From Bacillus infantis NRRL B-14911 (GTDB lineage: Bacteria; Bacillota; Bacilli; Bacillales; Cytobacillaceae), in the NCBI RefSeq assembly GCF_000473245.1, contig NC_022524.1, positions 3,310,501 through 3,374,500 of the forward strand: DNA of 64,000 nt, read 5' to 3'. Of the stretch, positions 1 to 8,529 are shown piece after piece; position 1 is the stretch's first letter; the number at the start of each line of letters is the position of its first letter. The notes under the pieces are model-generated. The model had not been told where the DNA came from. It was given only the letters and a program-made list of their open reading frames with translations, and did not search any database. The translations under genes and the position numbers were made by a program.

Positions 1-105
1 TCCCTCCAAACTATGTTTCATCCTAGTTCGTTCATACGACTTTTCTATAATATCATTAATTCAGCTTAAATGCTAGTCCGTTTTTTCATGACTTTTAATT
101 TTTGA

Positions 106-681
106 TCAAACATTCTTATCCAGCGGCCTTAGCGAAACAGAAGCCCCTCCATGGACCATATTTTTTGCTGGTATGGAAATCTCCAAAAGCAGCACACTGG
201 AAGTCTCCCCCCTGATCATCGGGACATAATTCAATATTCCCCTTTTTTCATGCTTCCAGATTTGTCCGTCCAAAGCAGCACTCATGGACAGGGCCGAAAG
301 CTGTGTCCGATTCCTGCAGGGTGAATCAGGAGTGATCAGGAACAGCTTGTTATTACATGCGTGATAAATCGCCTCTCTTGAAGGTGAAACAAATGAAAAA
401 GCCTCGCCCGCTGCTTCCTGATAAAAAGCAAACAATAATTTAACAGAGATGGAAGATGCTTGTTCATTTGCCACTTTCGCAAAAAATAAATCAGATTCTG
501 TTTCGGCCTTTTCTTGGCTAAAAGAGACCGTAACTCCTTTTTTAAGAAAAATCTCCCCGCCATATCCCTTTTCCTGCCAGCAGGTCCGGCCTTCCAGCCA
601 TACTCCCTGCCTGACGAGCAGCTTCCCGCCTGCCCGCCTGCTGTCTTGGTCCAAATCTTGCAGATTGGCTGATTGTCTCAT
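106..681 (-). CDS. hypothetical protein, third gene of the DUF4912/glycosyltransferase cluster
   Basis: I do not recognise this 191-residue protein. It shows no signal peptide or membrane segment and looks soluble. The N-terminal 25 residues are polar and charged, and the C-terminal part has short hydrophobic beta-like stretches (for example LLLEISIPA near residue 165). The ATG start is supported by AAAGGTG six bases upstream. It begins 41 bases after the stop of the glycosyltransferase gene on the same strand with no terminator between, so it is probably co-transcribed. A role in the same polysaccharide pathway is inferred from position only. Confidence 0.6.
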   Translation of the reverse strand: MRQSANLQDLDQDSRRAGGKLLVRQGVWLEGRTCWQEKGYGGEIFLKKGVTVSFSQEKAETESDLFFAKVANEQASSISVKLLFAFYQEAAGEAFSFVSPSREAIYHACNNKLFLITPDSPCRNRTQLSALSMSAALDGQIWKHEKRGILNYVPMIRGETSSVLLLEISIPAKNMVHGGASVSLRPLDKNV

Positions 682-722
682 TGCCTCGCACCTTTATCCC
701 TTCTATATAGTCAGATGGCCCG

Positions 723-3017
723 CTAGATTCTGCAGCCCAGCACACAGTCTTCAATCACCCGTTTGGTTTCTTCAGCGATCCTGTCCCAGCTGAACAGCTG
801 CAGAGCCGCAGTCTTTCCCATGCTTCCGATCACTTCGGCTTCTTGTTCATTGCAAAGGAGGAAAGCGGCTTGTTCCTTAAAGCTTTGAGCACTTCCCGGC
901 TCCATCAGCAGACCTGTTCTTCTATGGCTGATAATCCCTTTCAGGCCGCCTGTGTCTGACACGATGGTAGGTTTGCCATGCATCATCGATTCCAGCGCCA
1001 CTATACCAAAAGGCTCATATTCACTTGGAAAAACCGCAACATTACATAGTGAAAATAAAGCGTTGCGCTGCTCATCACCAATGAATCCTATAAAGAATAC
1101 GGTCCCGGACAGCCCCATTTCTTCCGTTTTCCTTCTATAGAAATCCAATAGCGGACCTTTTCCAGCTATAAAATAATACACATCCGGAAACTCTTCTTTC
1201 ATGAGGGCTGCTGCTTCCAATAGGGTATCAAAGCCTTTTTCCTTCACCATTCTGCCAAGGGAAAATACTAGCCTTCTGTGCGGGTCAACTGGCAGCTGGC
1301 TTAAAACATCTTTTTCCGGCTGGCGAAAATCACCAGGATGAATTCCATTGGCTATGATGTGAACAGGCTTTCCTTCTATATGAAAGATTTTCCGGATCTC
1401 ATCTCTCATATATCTGCTGCAGACAATCAGCATATCTGCAGCCTCAGCCAGCCTGCTTTCCTTCTGATGAATGAACTTCTGTATTTCCGTATATATGCCC
1501 TTATTCCTTCCATATTCCGTTGCATGTATCGTTGCCAAGAGCGGTATGCCGAGCTCAGATTTCAGCGATTCTGAAGCTGGTCCTGCAAGCCAGTCATGTG
1601 CATGTATGAGGGAGAAGCGGTGGATACGTGCCAGCTCCAGCCCTTTTTCAGCCATAGCCAGATTCAGGCTCCCTACCCAGTACAGAAAATCTTCTTCTGC
1701 AGCAGCAAGCGGCTTCACCCGATGGACAGTGACTCCATCTGCACTCTCCTCCTTCGGCGCGCCGTCTGTACCGGCAGTAAGAACATGAACGTCGAAGCCT
1801 TTTCCTGCAAGGCTGGTGGCCAGTCCATGGACATGACGGGAAAGGCCTCCGACGATATTGGGCGGGTACTCCCAGGACAGCATCAGTATCTTTGGCAAAC
1901 TGCCCTTTTCGGCAATATGCTCTCCTCTGCCTCCAATTGCTGCAAGGATGGGTGATTTCACCTCCAGTTCCTCCAGGAAGGCCTCTCCTCCCTCCCCAGC
2001 CGCAAAAAGCTTCTCCAGCTTCCGGAATGCTTCGGCATGGTTCTCTGATTCGCCCCGGTAATCGGGATGTGCTCCAAGGGTATTCAAGAAAAACATCCAT
2101 TCTCTTGCCATTTGTTTATAAATCCTCAGCTCCCGGCTATTCATCAAAGATTCTGCAATCTTCTCAAGTTTCCTTTCCTGGAAGAAGCACTCCTCCCATA
2201 AGCCGGATATCTCTTCAAATGGAACTCCGCAATTTTCTAAAAATGATGAGGAAAGGTGCACCCTTTCCAATTCCTCAGCTCTTTCCTTGGCGGAGGAGAC
2301 TGATACAGCGGATAGTTCTTCAAGGTTAGAAACATAGAGATCATGCAGGCTGACCGCCGGCATACCATCTTCCTTTTTTTCTGTCCCCTTAAAGTGATAG
2401 ACAGGAATCATGATTACCCCGTGGGGAGATAAGACCTCTCTCTTCCTTCCATCCTGCGGCGCCGGGTCTGCATAGCCGATCGTCCTGCCGTTTATATAGC
2501 TGTGAAGGATACCTGCTTCAGCCAGATAAAGATCCAGCCCTTGCTCATAAGCCCCTTTTGGAAACCAGAATCCTGCCGGATGGATGGAAAAATAATCATT
2601 TATGATGGAAATCCCAGAATCAATCTGCATTCTTATTCCATGCTGAGTCGAAAGAAAAGGGAGGATCGCTGAACATGACGGAGAAGCAAGGAGCTCCAGC
2701 TGGCCGCTTTCGGCAAGCTGGCGCACAAAGATATTCAGCCTTCCCTGATGCTTCTCCCAAATTTGAAGCACCTTTCCAGCCCGCTTATCCTTGTTTAAAT
2801 AGTCAGCCATTTTCTGCTGAAAATCAGGCTGATCGAGAAGTTCAAAGTAGATGGGAGTTACCGCCAGCTTAATCCCTTGTTTTTCCTGAACATTGTCGAG
2901 AAGCAGAACGAACTTCTCAGTAAAAGAAAAAACTTCATCCTGCATTTCCCGGTTCTCTGAATAAAAGTTCATGACAGGCGCTTCTGCGTATACGATAAAT
3001 CCTTCTGTAGCAGCCAG
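723..3017 (-). CDS. GH57-like domain fused to a GT4 glycosyltransferase
   Basis: Two-domain cytoplasmic protein of about 764 residues. The N-terminal domain (about 1-350) follows the fold order of GH57/DUF1957 glucan-modifying enzymes, with strand FIVYAEAP, QLELLASP and HPAGFWFPKGAY. Residues normally catalytic in GH57 are changed: the H-x-H of motif 1 is AEA, and the nucleophile Glu of W-x-P-E is Lys. The C-terminal domain (about 377-764) is a GT-B, family GT4 transferase: SWEYPPNIVGGLSRHV at its start, SLGRMVKEKGFD, and an intact E-x7-E (EPFGIVALE, about 668), so sugar-nucleotide transfer is likely. The start is unusual: the only good ribosome site, GGGAGGCG, sits eight bases before a CTG at 3017, one base past the DUF4912 stop. 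ATG codons at 3038, 3065 and 3092 lie inside the upstream gene and lack a convincing site. The acceptor is unknown. Confidence 0.85.
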   Translation of the reverse strand: MAATEGFIVYAEAPVMNFYSENREMQDEVFSFTEKFVLLLDNVQEKQGIKLAVTPIYFELLDQPDFQQKMADYLNKDKRAGKVLQIWEKHQGRLNIFVRQLAESGQLELLASPSCSAILPFLSTQHGIRMQIDSGISIINDYFSIHPAGFWFPKGAYEQGLDLYLAEAGILHSYINGRTIGYADPAPQDGRKREVLSPHGVIMIPVYHFKGTEKKEDGMPAVSLHDLYVSNLEELSAVSVSSAKERAEELERVHLSSSFLENCGVPFEEISGLWEECFFQERKLEKIAESLMNSRELRIYKQMAREWMFFLNTLGAHPDYRGESENHAEAFRKLEKLFAAGEGGEAFLEELEVKSPILAAIGGRGEHIAEKGSLPKILMLSWEYPPNIVGGLSRHVHGLATSLAGKGFDVHVLTAGTDGAPKEESADGVTVHRVKPLAAAEEDFLYWVGSLNLAMAEKGLELARIHRFSLIHAHDWLAGPASESLKSELGIPLLATIHATEYGRNKGIYTEIQKFIHQKESRLAEAADMLIVCSRYMRDEIRKIFHIEGKPVHIIANGIHPGDFRQPEKDVLSQLPVDPHRRLVFSLGRMVKEKGFDTLLEAAALMKEEFPDVYYFIAGKGPLLDFYRRKTEEMGLSGTVFFIGFIGDEQRNALFSLCNVAVFPSEYEPFGIVALESMMHGKPTIVSDTGGLKGIISHRRTGLLMEPGSAQSFKEQAAFLLCNEQEAEVIGSMGKTAALQLFSWDRIAEETKRVIEDCVLGCRI

Positions 3018-3018
3018 T

Positions 3019-3669
3019 TTAAACGCCTCCCTTTTCATTTGTATAAAAGCTGTATGTGCTGACATGTTCAATCCAATTTGGCGGGGACCCATTTTCGTGT
3101 GCTTTTAGATCTTCCATAAGACGCCCTGCCTGTGCTTCGGAATTCCTCGGTATTTGAACTGAATTGGATCTCATAAAGGGTATGAATCTGCCGCGAATCC
3201 TGGCTCCTGCTTCAATGCAGTAAGACCGGTCAGGGGCCAGGTTTTTAAAAATGCTGGAGTTCTGCCCTTCAGCGAGGATATGTTCCTGGATACTGTGTGC
3301 ATTGCTGCCATTAAAGATTATGCTGGTGATATCATAAAGCCTGATTGCATCCTCCAGTTCACTTACATGAACTTCAAAATATGACGCAGCAAGGGATTTC
3401 TTCATGGCTGCCGTCCTCCAGAAGGAATATATGCATCCATCCTGCACTTGCCAGGCAGCTATCCCTTCTTCTTTCATCAAACAATCCGGCGGTACCCGGC
3501 CCGCTTCTGTCACACTCTGTTTTTGCTCCTTTTCATCCTCTTTCTCCTCCGTCTCTTTCAAGTGTTTCATCCACTGATACTGAACTTTTCCCCGGGTTGT
3601 ACCGAGCTCTTTTGCAATATTCCTGAAAGAGAGCCCTTTCTCCCTTAATCTGATAATTTCAGATTGCAT
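3019..3669 (-). CDS. DUF4912 protein with N-terminal helix-turn-helix
   Basis: A 216-residue soluble protein. Residues 1-35 form a helix-turn-helix of the resolvase/Hin type (IIRLREKGLSFRNIAKELG then GKVQYQW). A charged linker follows (about 36-60). Residues 80-190 match DUF4912 as I know it from Firmicutes, with a SFWRT motif, a central IYDITSIIFNG-like strand and a PDRSYCIEAG segment. The ATG at 3669 is preceded by AGGAGGT at good spacing; an in-frame upstream extension exists but has no ribosome site. The gene is the first of the cluster and is divergent from a second gene carrying a similar helix-turn-helix. DUF4912 function is unknown; a regulator or carbohydrate-binding role is inference. 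Confidence 0.75.
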   Translation of the reverse strand: MQSEIIRLREKGLSFRNIAKELGTTRGKVQYQWMKHLKETEEKEDEKEQKQSVTEAGRVPPDCLMKEEGIAAWQVQDGCIYSFWRTAAMKKSLAASYFEVHVSELEDAIRLYDITSIIFNGSNAHSIQEHILAEGQNSSIFKNLAPDRSYCIEAGARIRGRFIPFMRSNSVQIPRNSEAQAGRLMEDLKAHENGSPPNWIEHVSTYSFYTNEKGGV

Positions 3670-3991
3670 GGTGCACCTCCTGCCGGCCAACCTGCCATTA
3701 TATGCCCTGCCGGCCCGTCTTATTACTCTCATGTTATCACTGAACATGCGCCCCCACAATGAACGCATTTTGTCGTATTATGCAGGTCCTTTGAGCACTG
3801 GCACCGGAGGGCAAATTAATTTTTCTGCATGAGTTTAGAACCAGTCATTCCGGCCGGATTCTGTTTTAAACTCGGCCAAAAGTACGGATTATGCAGATAA
3901 ACCTTCTTTTCCTGCTAGATGGAGTCGAATTTTGTCATCTGTAATGGTAAAATTACTAGGGCACTAAAAAATTATTATTGAGGTGAATATA
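3670..3991. other. divergent intergenic region, no gene seen
   Basis: This 322-base gap separates the DUF4912 gene (minus) from the membrane helix-turn-helix gene (plus), so it should hold both promoters. I see AT-rich stretches near 3930-3970 but no pair of promoter hexamers with correct spacing that I would defend, and no RNA structure or small ORF with a ribosome site. Confidence 0.4.
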
Positions 3992-4363
3992 ATGGGTTAT
4001 GTAATGATCGGCCTGATAGCCGCGGCAATATTGCTTCTCATACTCTCGTTTTTCCTGAAAGATCCATATAAAAGCATTCGTGAAGAAATCGACCAGGTAT
4101 CAATCCATCAGATACAGGAACTTTACTTGATTAAGAAAAAGCTGAAGGTGCTTGAAGAAGAGCTATTAGTTGACGGAGCTGCTGCCAAACCGGCAGGCCA
4201 GCCGCTCTCTTCCGGGCCAGTCAATCCCATATTGAAGAATCAGGTTCTCTCCCTTTCACAGCAGGGGCTGTCCATCGACCAGATTTCAAAGCAGTCCTCC
4301 CTTTCCAGAAACTCTGTACAGGAGATCGTCAATGAATTTTCTGCAAGGAGAGAGTACTCATGA
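3992..4363 (+). CDS. membrane-anchored helix-turn-helix protein (SwrB/DUF6115-like layout)
   Basis: A 123-residue protein with one N-terminal membrane segment (about residues 2-24), a charged coiled-coil-like stretch (about 25-60), a short linker, and a C-terminal helix-turn-helix (VLSLSQQGLSIDQISKQS then SRNSVQEIVNEF). This layout resembles SwrB/DUF6115 proteins of Bacillus, in which a membrane anchor carries a small helical domain; assignment to that family is inference. The start is ATG at 3992 with AGGTG six bases upstream; the GTG at 3983 overlaps that ribosome site. Its stop overlaps the next start (ATGA), showing translational coupling with the MltG-like gene. Confidence 0.7.
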   Translation: MGYVMIGLIAAAILLLILSFFLKDPYKSIREEIDQVSIHQIQELYLIKKKLKVLEEELLVDGAAAKPAGQPLSSGPVNPILKNQVLSLSQQGLSIDQISKQSSLSRNSVQEIVNEFSARREYS

Positions 4364-4893
4364 ACAGACTGACCTTGCGGGCATTTTCACTTGGGATGCT
4401 GATTACAGCGTGTCTCATTGGTGCTTTTTATTTCTTTTCAAAAGACGATTATATCAGTCTCGCAGATGCTAAAGCTGCCAAGGCAAGCGTAAAGGAAAAT
4501 GGATATGTCCTCTTAACGGAAAAAGAATACAATGAATTGAAGGGCAAACCTGCTAATGAAACAGAAGGCAGCAAGGCAGAGGGCCAAGCCGCTGAAAAGC
4601 CATCCAATGAAGGCGATAAAAAGGCAGATGCAGAGGAAAAAACCAAACAAGATGAGCAGGAAAACGAAGCTGAACCAAAGGTGATTACCTATAAAATCAC
4701 GATTTCAAGCGGAATGGATACCGGAGAGATTGCAAGCCAGCTGGCTGCAGCAAAGATCATCACCAATGAGTCAGCATTTAAGCAGTACCTCATTTCCAGC
4801 GGCATGCATACAAAGATCCAGCTTGGCACGTTTGAACTGAACAATGAAATGACTTCCCAGCAGATTGCAACTGTCATTACCAAAGGCAGATAA
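4360..4893 (+). CDS. MltG N-terminal-like (YceG LysM-like) protein without catalytic domain
   Basis: A 177-residue envelope protein. One membrane segment near residues 7-26 anchors it, with the rest probably outside. Residues about 60-105 are a low-complexity Glu/Lys linker. Residues about 108-175 resemble the small LysM-like subdomain that precedes the lytic transglycosylase domain in MltG/YceG, with ITISSGMDTGEIASQLA, then FKQYL and GTFELNNEMTSQQIATVI. The transglycosylase domain with its catalytic Glu is absent, so I do not expect cleavage activity; peptidoglycan binding is inference. It is coupled by a 4-base overlap to the preceding gene and ends at a strong bidirectional terminator. Confidence 0.75.
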   Translation: MNRLTLRAFSLGMLITACLIGAFYFFSKDDYISLADAKAAKASVKENGYVLLTEKEYNELKGKPANETEGSKAEGQAAEKPSNEGDKKADAEEKTKQDEQENEAEPKVITYKITISSGMDTGEIASQLAAAKIITNESAFKQYLISSGMHTKIQLGTFELNNEMTSQQIATVITKGR

Positions 4894-4945
4894 AGAAAGA
4901 AGCGGATGGAGAGGCACTTGCCCTCCATCCATTTTCATTCAAATA

Positions 4946-4984
4946 AAAGAGCCCTGCAGAATCCGGGATCCTGCAGGGCTCTTT
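4946..4984. terminator. bidirectional terminator between the MltG-like gene and phoU
   Basis: A perfect 14-bp stem, AAAGAGCCCTGCAG at 4946-4959 pairing with 4971-4984, around an 11-base loop, with A and T runs on the two sides. It serves both convergent genes. Confidence 0.9.
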
Positions 4985-4987
4985 GCT

Positions 4988-5647
4988 TTAGCTGTTCAAA
5001 TCATAGTGCCTTCCTTTAACAAGATAAAACACGCTTTCGGATATGTTGGTCACATGGTCTGCGGCCCTTTCAAGATAGCGGCAGATAAAGGACAGCTGGG
5101 TGATCTGCGGCAGGTATTCAGGCTTCTGCAGATTGATCTGCAGGAGCTCCTGTATCGTCTGGCCGTACAAGTCATCAACCTGATCATCCATTTCTGCCAC
5201 TTCTTTTGCTTTCCTGACATCTTCTTCATTGAAAGCCTCAAGCGACATCTTAAGCATCCTGGAAGTGATTTCGTACATTTCTTTAATATGGACGATCGGC
5301 TTAACATGCTCCTCGCTTCCAATGCGGATGGTTGATTTTGCGATGTTGACGGCAAAATCAGCTATCCTTTCAATGTCGGTGGCAATTTTGATCGCCACAA
5401 TGATTCTTCTTAGATCAATTGCGACCGGCTGCTGCTTCGCTATCAGAAGGATGGCAAGATCATTGATTTCCTCATACAGCACATCAGCTTTTGTATCGTC
5501 CTCCATGATTTCAAGCGATGACTCAATATCCTTGCTTTCAAGGGCATTAATCGCCCGGAGCAAAGCCTGATCGGCAAAATTGCCCAGTTCCATCAATTTA
5601 TTCTGCAGCTCTTTTAAATCATAATGAAATTTTTCGCGGATTGCCAT
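4988..5647 (-). CDS. phoU: phosphate signalling protein PhoU
   Basis: A 219-residue helical cytoplasmic protein with two PhoU repeats (about 15-105 and 120-205). Each carries the metal-binding E/D-rich signatures: ATDIERIADFAVNIA in the first and CRYLERAADHVTNISE in the second. PhoU couples phosphate flux through Pst to the PhoR/PhoP response and dampens transport. It lies last in the minus-strand pst operon, 53 bases after pstB with no terminator between. The ATG is preceded by AAGGGAG. B. subtilis lacks phoU at this position, so the arrangement is that of other Bacillaceae. Confidence 0.95.
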   Translation of the reverse strand: MAIREKFHYDLKELQNKLMELGNFADQALLRAINALESKDIESSLEIMEDDTKADVLYEEINDLAILLIAKQQPVAIDLRRIIVAIKIATDIERIADFAVNIAKSTIRIGSEEHVKPIVHIKEMYEITSRMLKMSLEAFNEEDVRKAKEVAEMDDQVDDLYGQTIQELLQINLQKPEYLPQITQLSFICRYLERAADHVTNISESVFYLVKGRHYDLNS

Positions 5648-5700
5648 TTTATAAGCTCCCTTCTTTTCCTGTAAAGTGTGTTTTCCTTTTTAACCGGGCA

Positions 5701-6528
5701 TCAACCAAATCGGCCTGTAATATAATCTTCTGTCCTCTTGTCAACAGGATTCGAGAAGATCTTATCTGTATTGGAAAACTCGATCACTTCACCATTTAAA
5801 AAGAAAGCAGTCTTATCTGAAATACGGGCAGCCTGCTGCATATTGTGGGTAACGATGATGATGCTGAATTCTTTCTTCAGCTCCTGCACAAGCTCCTCAA
5901 CCTTCAGTGTGGAGATAGGGTCCAGGGCAGAGGTCGGCTCATCCATCAGGATGACATCAGGTTCAATGGCGAGGCAGCGGGCGATGCAGAGACGCTGCTG
6001 CTGGCCTCCGGACAGACCAAAGGCATTCTGGTTCAGCCGGTCCTTCACTTCATCCCAAATAGCTGCTCCCTTCAAGCTCTTTTCCACAATCTGATCAAGA
6101 ATTTTTTTATCGCGGATCCCATGGATCCTTGGCCCGTAGGCGACATTTTCATAGATGGATTTCGGAAAAGGATTAGGCTTCTGGAATACCATGCCTACTT
6201 TTGTACGCAGCTCTTCCACTTTATAAGACTTATCAAAAATATTCCTGCCCCTGTAAGCAATTTCTCCTGAAGTCCTGACTCCGGGAACAAGCTCAATCAT
6301 CCTGTTCAGCGTTTTGATATAAGTTGATTTTCCGCAGCCTGAAGGGCCGATGATGGCTGTCACTTCATTTTCATAGATATCCAGATCGATATTCTTCAAT
6401 GCATTATTGTCGCCATACCATAAGTTCAGCTGGCTCGTTTTGTATACGATGCTTTTTTCATTAACAGACCCCTGGGTAGTGCCTTTTCTGACTGCTGGTG
6501 CATTCACTTTATCTTTTGTTGCGTTCAT
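5701..6528 (-). CDS. pstB: phosphate ABC transporter ATP-binding protein PstB
   Basis: A 275-residue ATPase that powers high-affinity phosphate import through PstA/PstC. Seen directly: Walker A (GPSGCGKST, about residue 60), signature [12 protein letters not shown], Walker [13 protein letters not shown] and the H-loop VTHNMQQA. The first 30 residues form a polar extension before the ABC fold. Start ATG at 6528 has AAGGGGAG about nine bases upstream. It lies 96 bases after pstA and 53 before phoU. Only one pstB is present, whereas B. subtilis has two. Confidence 0.97.
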   Translation of the reverse strand: MNATKDKVNAPAVRKGTTQGSVNEKSIVYKTSQLNLWYGDNNALKNIDLDIYENEVTAIIGPSGCGKSTYIKTLNRMIELVPGVRTSGEIAYRGRNIFDKSYKVEELRTKVGMVFQKPNPFPKSIYENVAYGPRIHGIRDKKILDQIVEKSLKGAAIWDEVKDRLNQNAFGLSGGQQQRLCIARCLAIEPDVILMDEPTSALDPISTLKVEELVQELKKEFSIIIVTHNMQQAARISDKTAFFLNGEVIEFSNTDKIFSNPVDKRTEDYITGRFG

Positions 6529-6624
6529 TATGAAAAACTCCCCTTCATCCTATATTATTAGCCCGTCTGATTGGATGCCCATGAAAAATGGGCAAGCTGA
6601 AATCTGATCAAACATTTAAGAGCC

Positions 6625-7503
6625 TTAATATCTTTTCTGAAATTTATTTCTGATCAGGACGGCAACAGAGTTCATGCCGATCAGAAGCACGAGCAGAACA
6701 ATGATTCCTGCAGCTGCAAGCGCCTGAAACTCCTCCTGCGGCCTTCCGGTCCAGTTATAAATCTGCATTGGCAGTACAGTGAACATATCAAACACAGACC
6801 TCGGCAGGAACGCCAGGAACAGCGGAAGTCCCAGGACGACGAGCGGAGCTGTTTCCCCGATTGCCCGGGACAGCGCCAGGATGCCGCCTGTCAGTATGCC
6901 GGGCACCGCAGCAGGCATAACAACACGCACAATGGTCTGCCACTTGGTGGCACCCATTCCGTAAGAAGCTTCTCTAAGCTCTTTGGGAACGGAACGGATC
7001 GCTTCCTGTGAGGCTACAATGATGATCGGCAAAACAAGCAGGCTCATAGTCAGCCCGGCAGCAATAACACTTGTGCCAAATCCTGCTGCTCTTACAAATA
7101 CAGTCAGACCGAGCAGCCCGAAAACGATCGATGGCACACCTGCAAGGTTTGAGATATTCACTTGGATGAAATCAGTAAACTTATTTTTCTTCGCGTATTC
7201 TTCCAGGTAGATCGCCGTTCCCACTCCAAGCAGAAGTGATACCGGGGCAACGACGCCCATGAGCCAAATGGTTCCGATCAAAGCTGTTTTAACCCCTGCC
7301 AGTTCAGGCTTTCGGGATGGCAGGCTTTGAAGGAACTGCATATCAAGGTAGCCGGCTCCTTGAGTGAGTATCCGATACAATAAGATTCCTAAAATCAATA
7401 ATCCAAACATGGTAGCTGCCAGGAATATCAATTTAAACAGTACATTCTTATACAGCCTTGGTTTCATTTTGTTAACGACAGATGTATGGTCAATCAGCTT
7501 CAT
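6625..7503 (-). CDS. pstA: phosphate ABC transporter permease PstA
   Basis: A 292-residue inner-membrane permease of the phosphate importer with six predicted membrane helices, the first near residues 22-45. The cytoplasmic coupling motif characteristic of ABC permeases is present (EASYGMGATKWQTIVRVVMPAAVPGI has the EAA-x3-G pattern, about residues 180-205). Its ATG overlaps the pstC stop by one base (TGATG), so the two permease subunits are translationally coupled, as expected for a heterodimer. Confidence 0.96.
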   Translation of the reverse strand: MKLIDHTSVVNKMKPRLYKNVLFKLIFLAATMFGLLILGILLYRILTQGAGYLDMQFLQSLPSRKPELAGVKTALIGTIWLMGVVAPVSLLLGVGTAIYLEEYAKKNKFTDFIQVNISNLAGVPSIVFGLLGLTVFVRAAGFGTSVIAAGLTMSLLVLPIIIVASQEAIRSVPKELREASYGMGATKWQTIVRVVMPAAVPGILTGGILALSRAIGETAPLVVLGLPLFLAFLPRSVFDMFTVLPMQIYNWTGRPQEEFQALAAAGIIVLLVLLIGMNSVAVLIRNKFQKRY

Positions 7504-8453
7504 CAGTATTCCTCCCTAAAGCGGCGGGAAATGAACTGGGCGAACAGATTCATTACTAAAGTGAACAGGAAGAGTGTAAATCCAACCGCGTATATGCTGT
7601 AATAGATCGTTGTCCCGTAGCCGGCATCACCCTGGCTGACCTGGACAATATAGGCTGTCATGGTTTGGATGCTGTTTGTCACGTCCCACGAAAGGTTCGG
7701 AGTCGATCCGCCTGCCACTGCTACAATCATTGTTTCTCCGATTGCCCTTGATACTGCAAGAACAACGGAAGCAATAATGCCTGATAATGCCGCCGGCAGG
7801 ACTACCTTAAAGGCCACCTCCAGCTTAGTTGATCCCATCGCAAGAGCCCCTTCCCGCATCGCACGCGGAACCGAAGACATAGCGTCCTCCGAAAGGGAAG
7901 CTATCATCGGCGTAATCATGATGCCGATCACAATTCCCGGGCTCAGGGCATTAAAGATTTCAAGAGAAGGAATAATATCCCGAAGGATTGGCGTTACAAA
8001 TGTCAGTGCAAAAAAACCGTAAACAATCGTCGGTATGCCGGCCAGAACCTCAAGGACCGGCTTAATGATCCTTCTTGTCCTGTCAGATGCATACTCACTC
8101 AAAAAGATGGCCGATGCGAGGCCGATTGGCACCGCAACTATAACAGCAATGGCTGTTACTTTCAATGTTCCTGAAACAAGCGGCAGAATCCCATATGAAC
8201 CCTGTGATTCAGAGAAAGGATACCATTTCTGGGCGGTCAGGAACTCACCTATGCTCACCTTGTCAAAGAAGATGAATGTTTCTACAATAAGAGTCATGAC
8301 AATGCCGATCGTCGTCAGCACTGAAACTGCAGCTGTCAGCAGCAGAAGCCAAGGTACGAGCTTTTCAATTATATTTCCTGCATTTTTCTTTTGCTTTTTT
8401 TCCTGAATCATTTCCTGGACGGAAAATGTGTCCGATGACTTTAATAGTGCCAA
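7503..8453 (-). CDS. pstC: phosphate ABC transporter permease PstC
   Basis: A permease of about 316 residues with six membrane helices and the EAA loop (REGALAMGSTKLEVAFKV). It pairs with PstA to form the phosphate channel. I choose TTG at 8453: AAAGGGG lies eight bases upstream, whereas the in-frame ATGs at 8471 and 8477 sit on or before that site. The soluble N-terminus contains EMIQEKKQKKNAG before the first helix. It follows pstS with a gap of 76 bases and overlaps pstA by one base. Confidence 0.95.
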   Translation of the reverse strand: MALLKSSDTFSVQEMIQEKKQKKNAGNIIEKLVPWLLLLTAAVSVLTTIGIVMTLIVETFIFFDKVSIGEFLTAQKWYPFSESQGSYGILPLVSGTLKVTAIAVIVAVPIGLASAIFLSEYASDRTRRIIKPVLEVLAGIPTIVYGFFALTFVTPILRDIIPSLEIFNALSPGIVIGIMITPMIASLSEDAMSSVPRAMREGALAMGSTKLEVAFKVVLPAALSGIIASVVLAVSRAIGETMIVAVAGGSTPNLSWDVTNSIQTMTAYIVQVSQGDAGYGTTIYYSIYAVGFTLFLFTLVMNLFAQFISRRFREEY

Positions 8454-8529
8454 AATGAAAACCCCTTTCATCCGCATAGCAAGATGAGAAGCACAGGTGA
8501 CGCGCTTCCCATCATAAAATTGTTAAATA

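Noticed and set aside
4865-5335. 156-codon plus-strand ORF over phoU
   Set aside because: Antisense to phoU and spans the bidirectional terminator.
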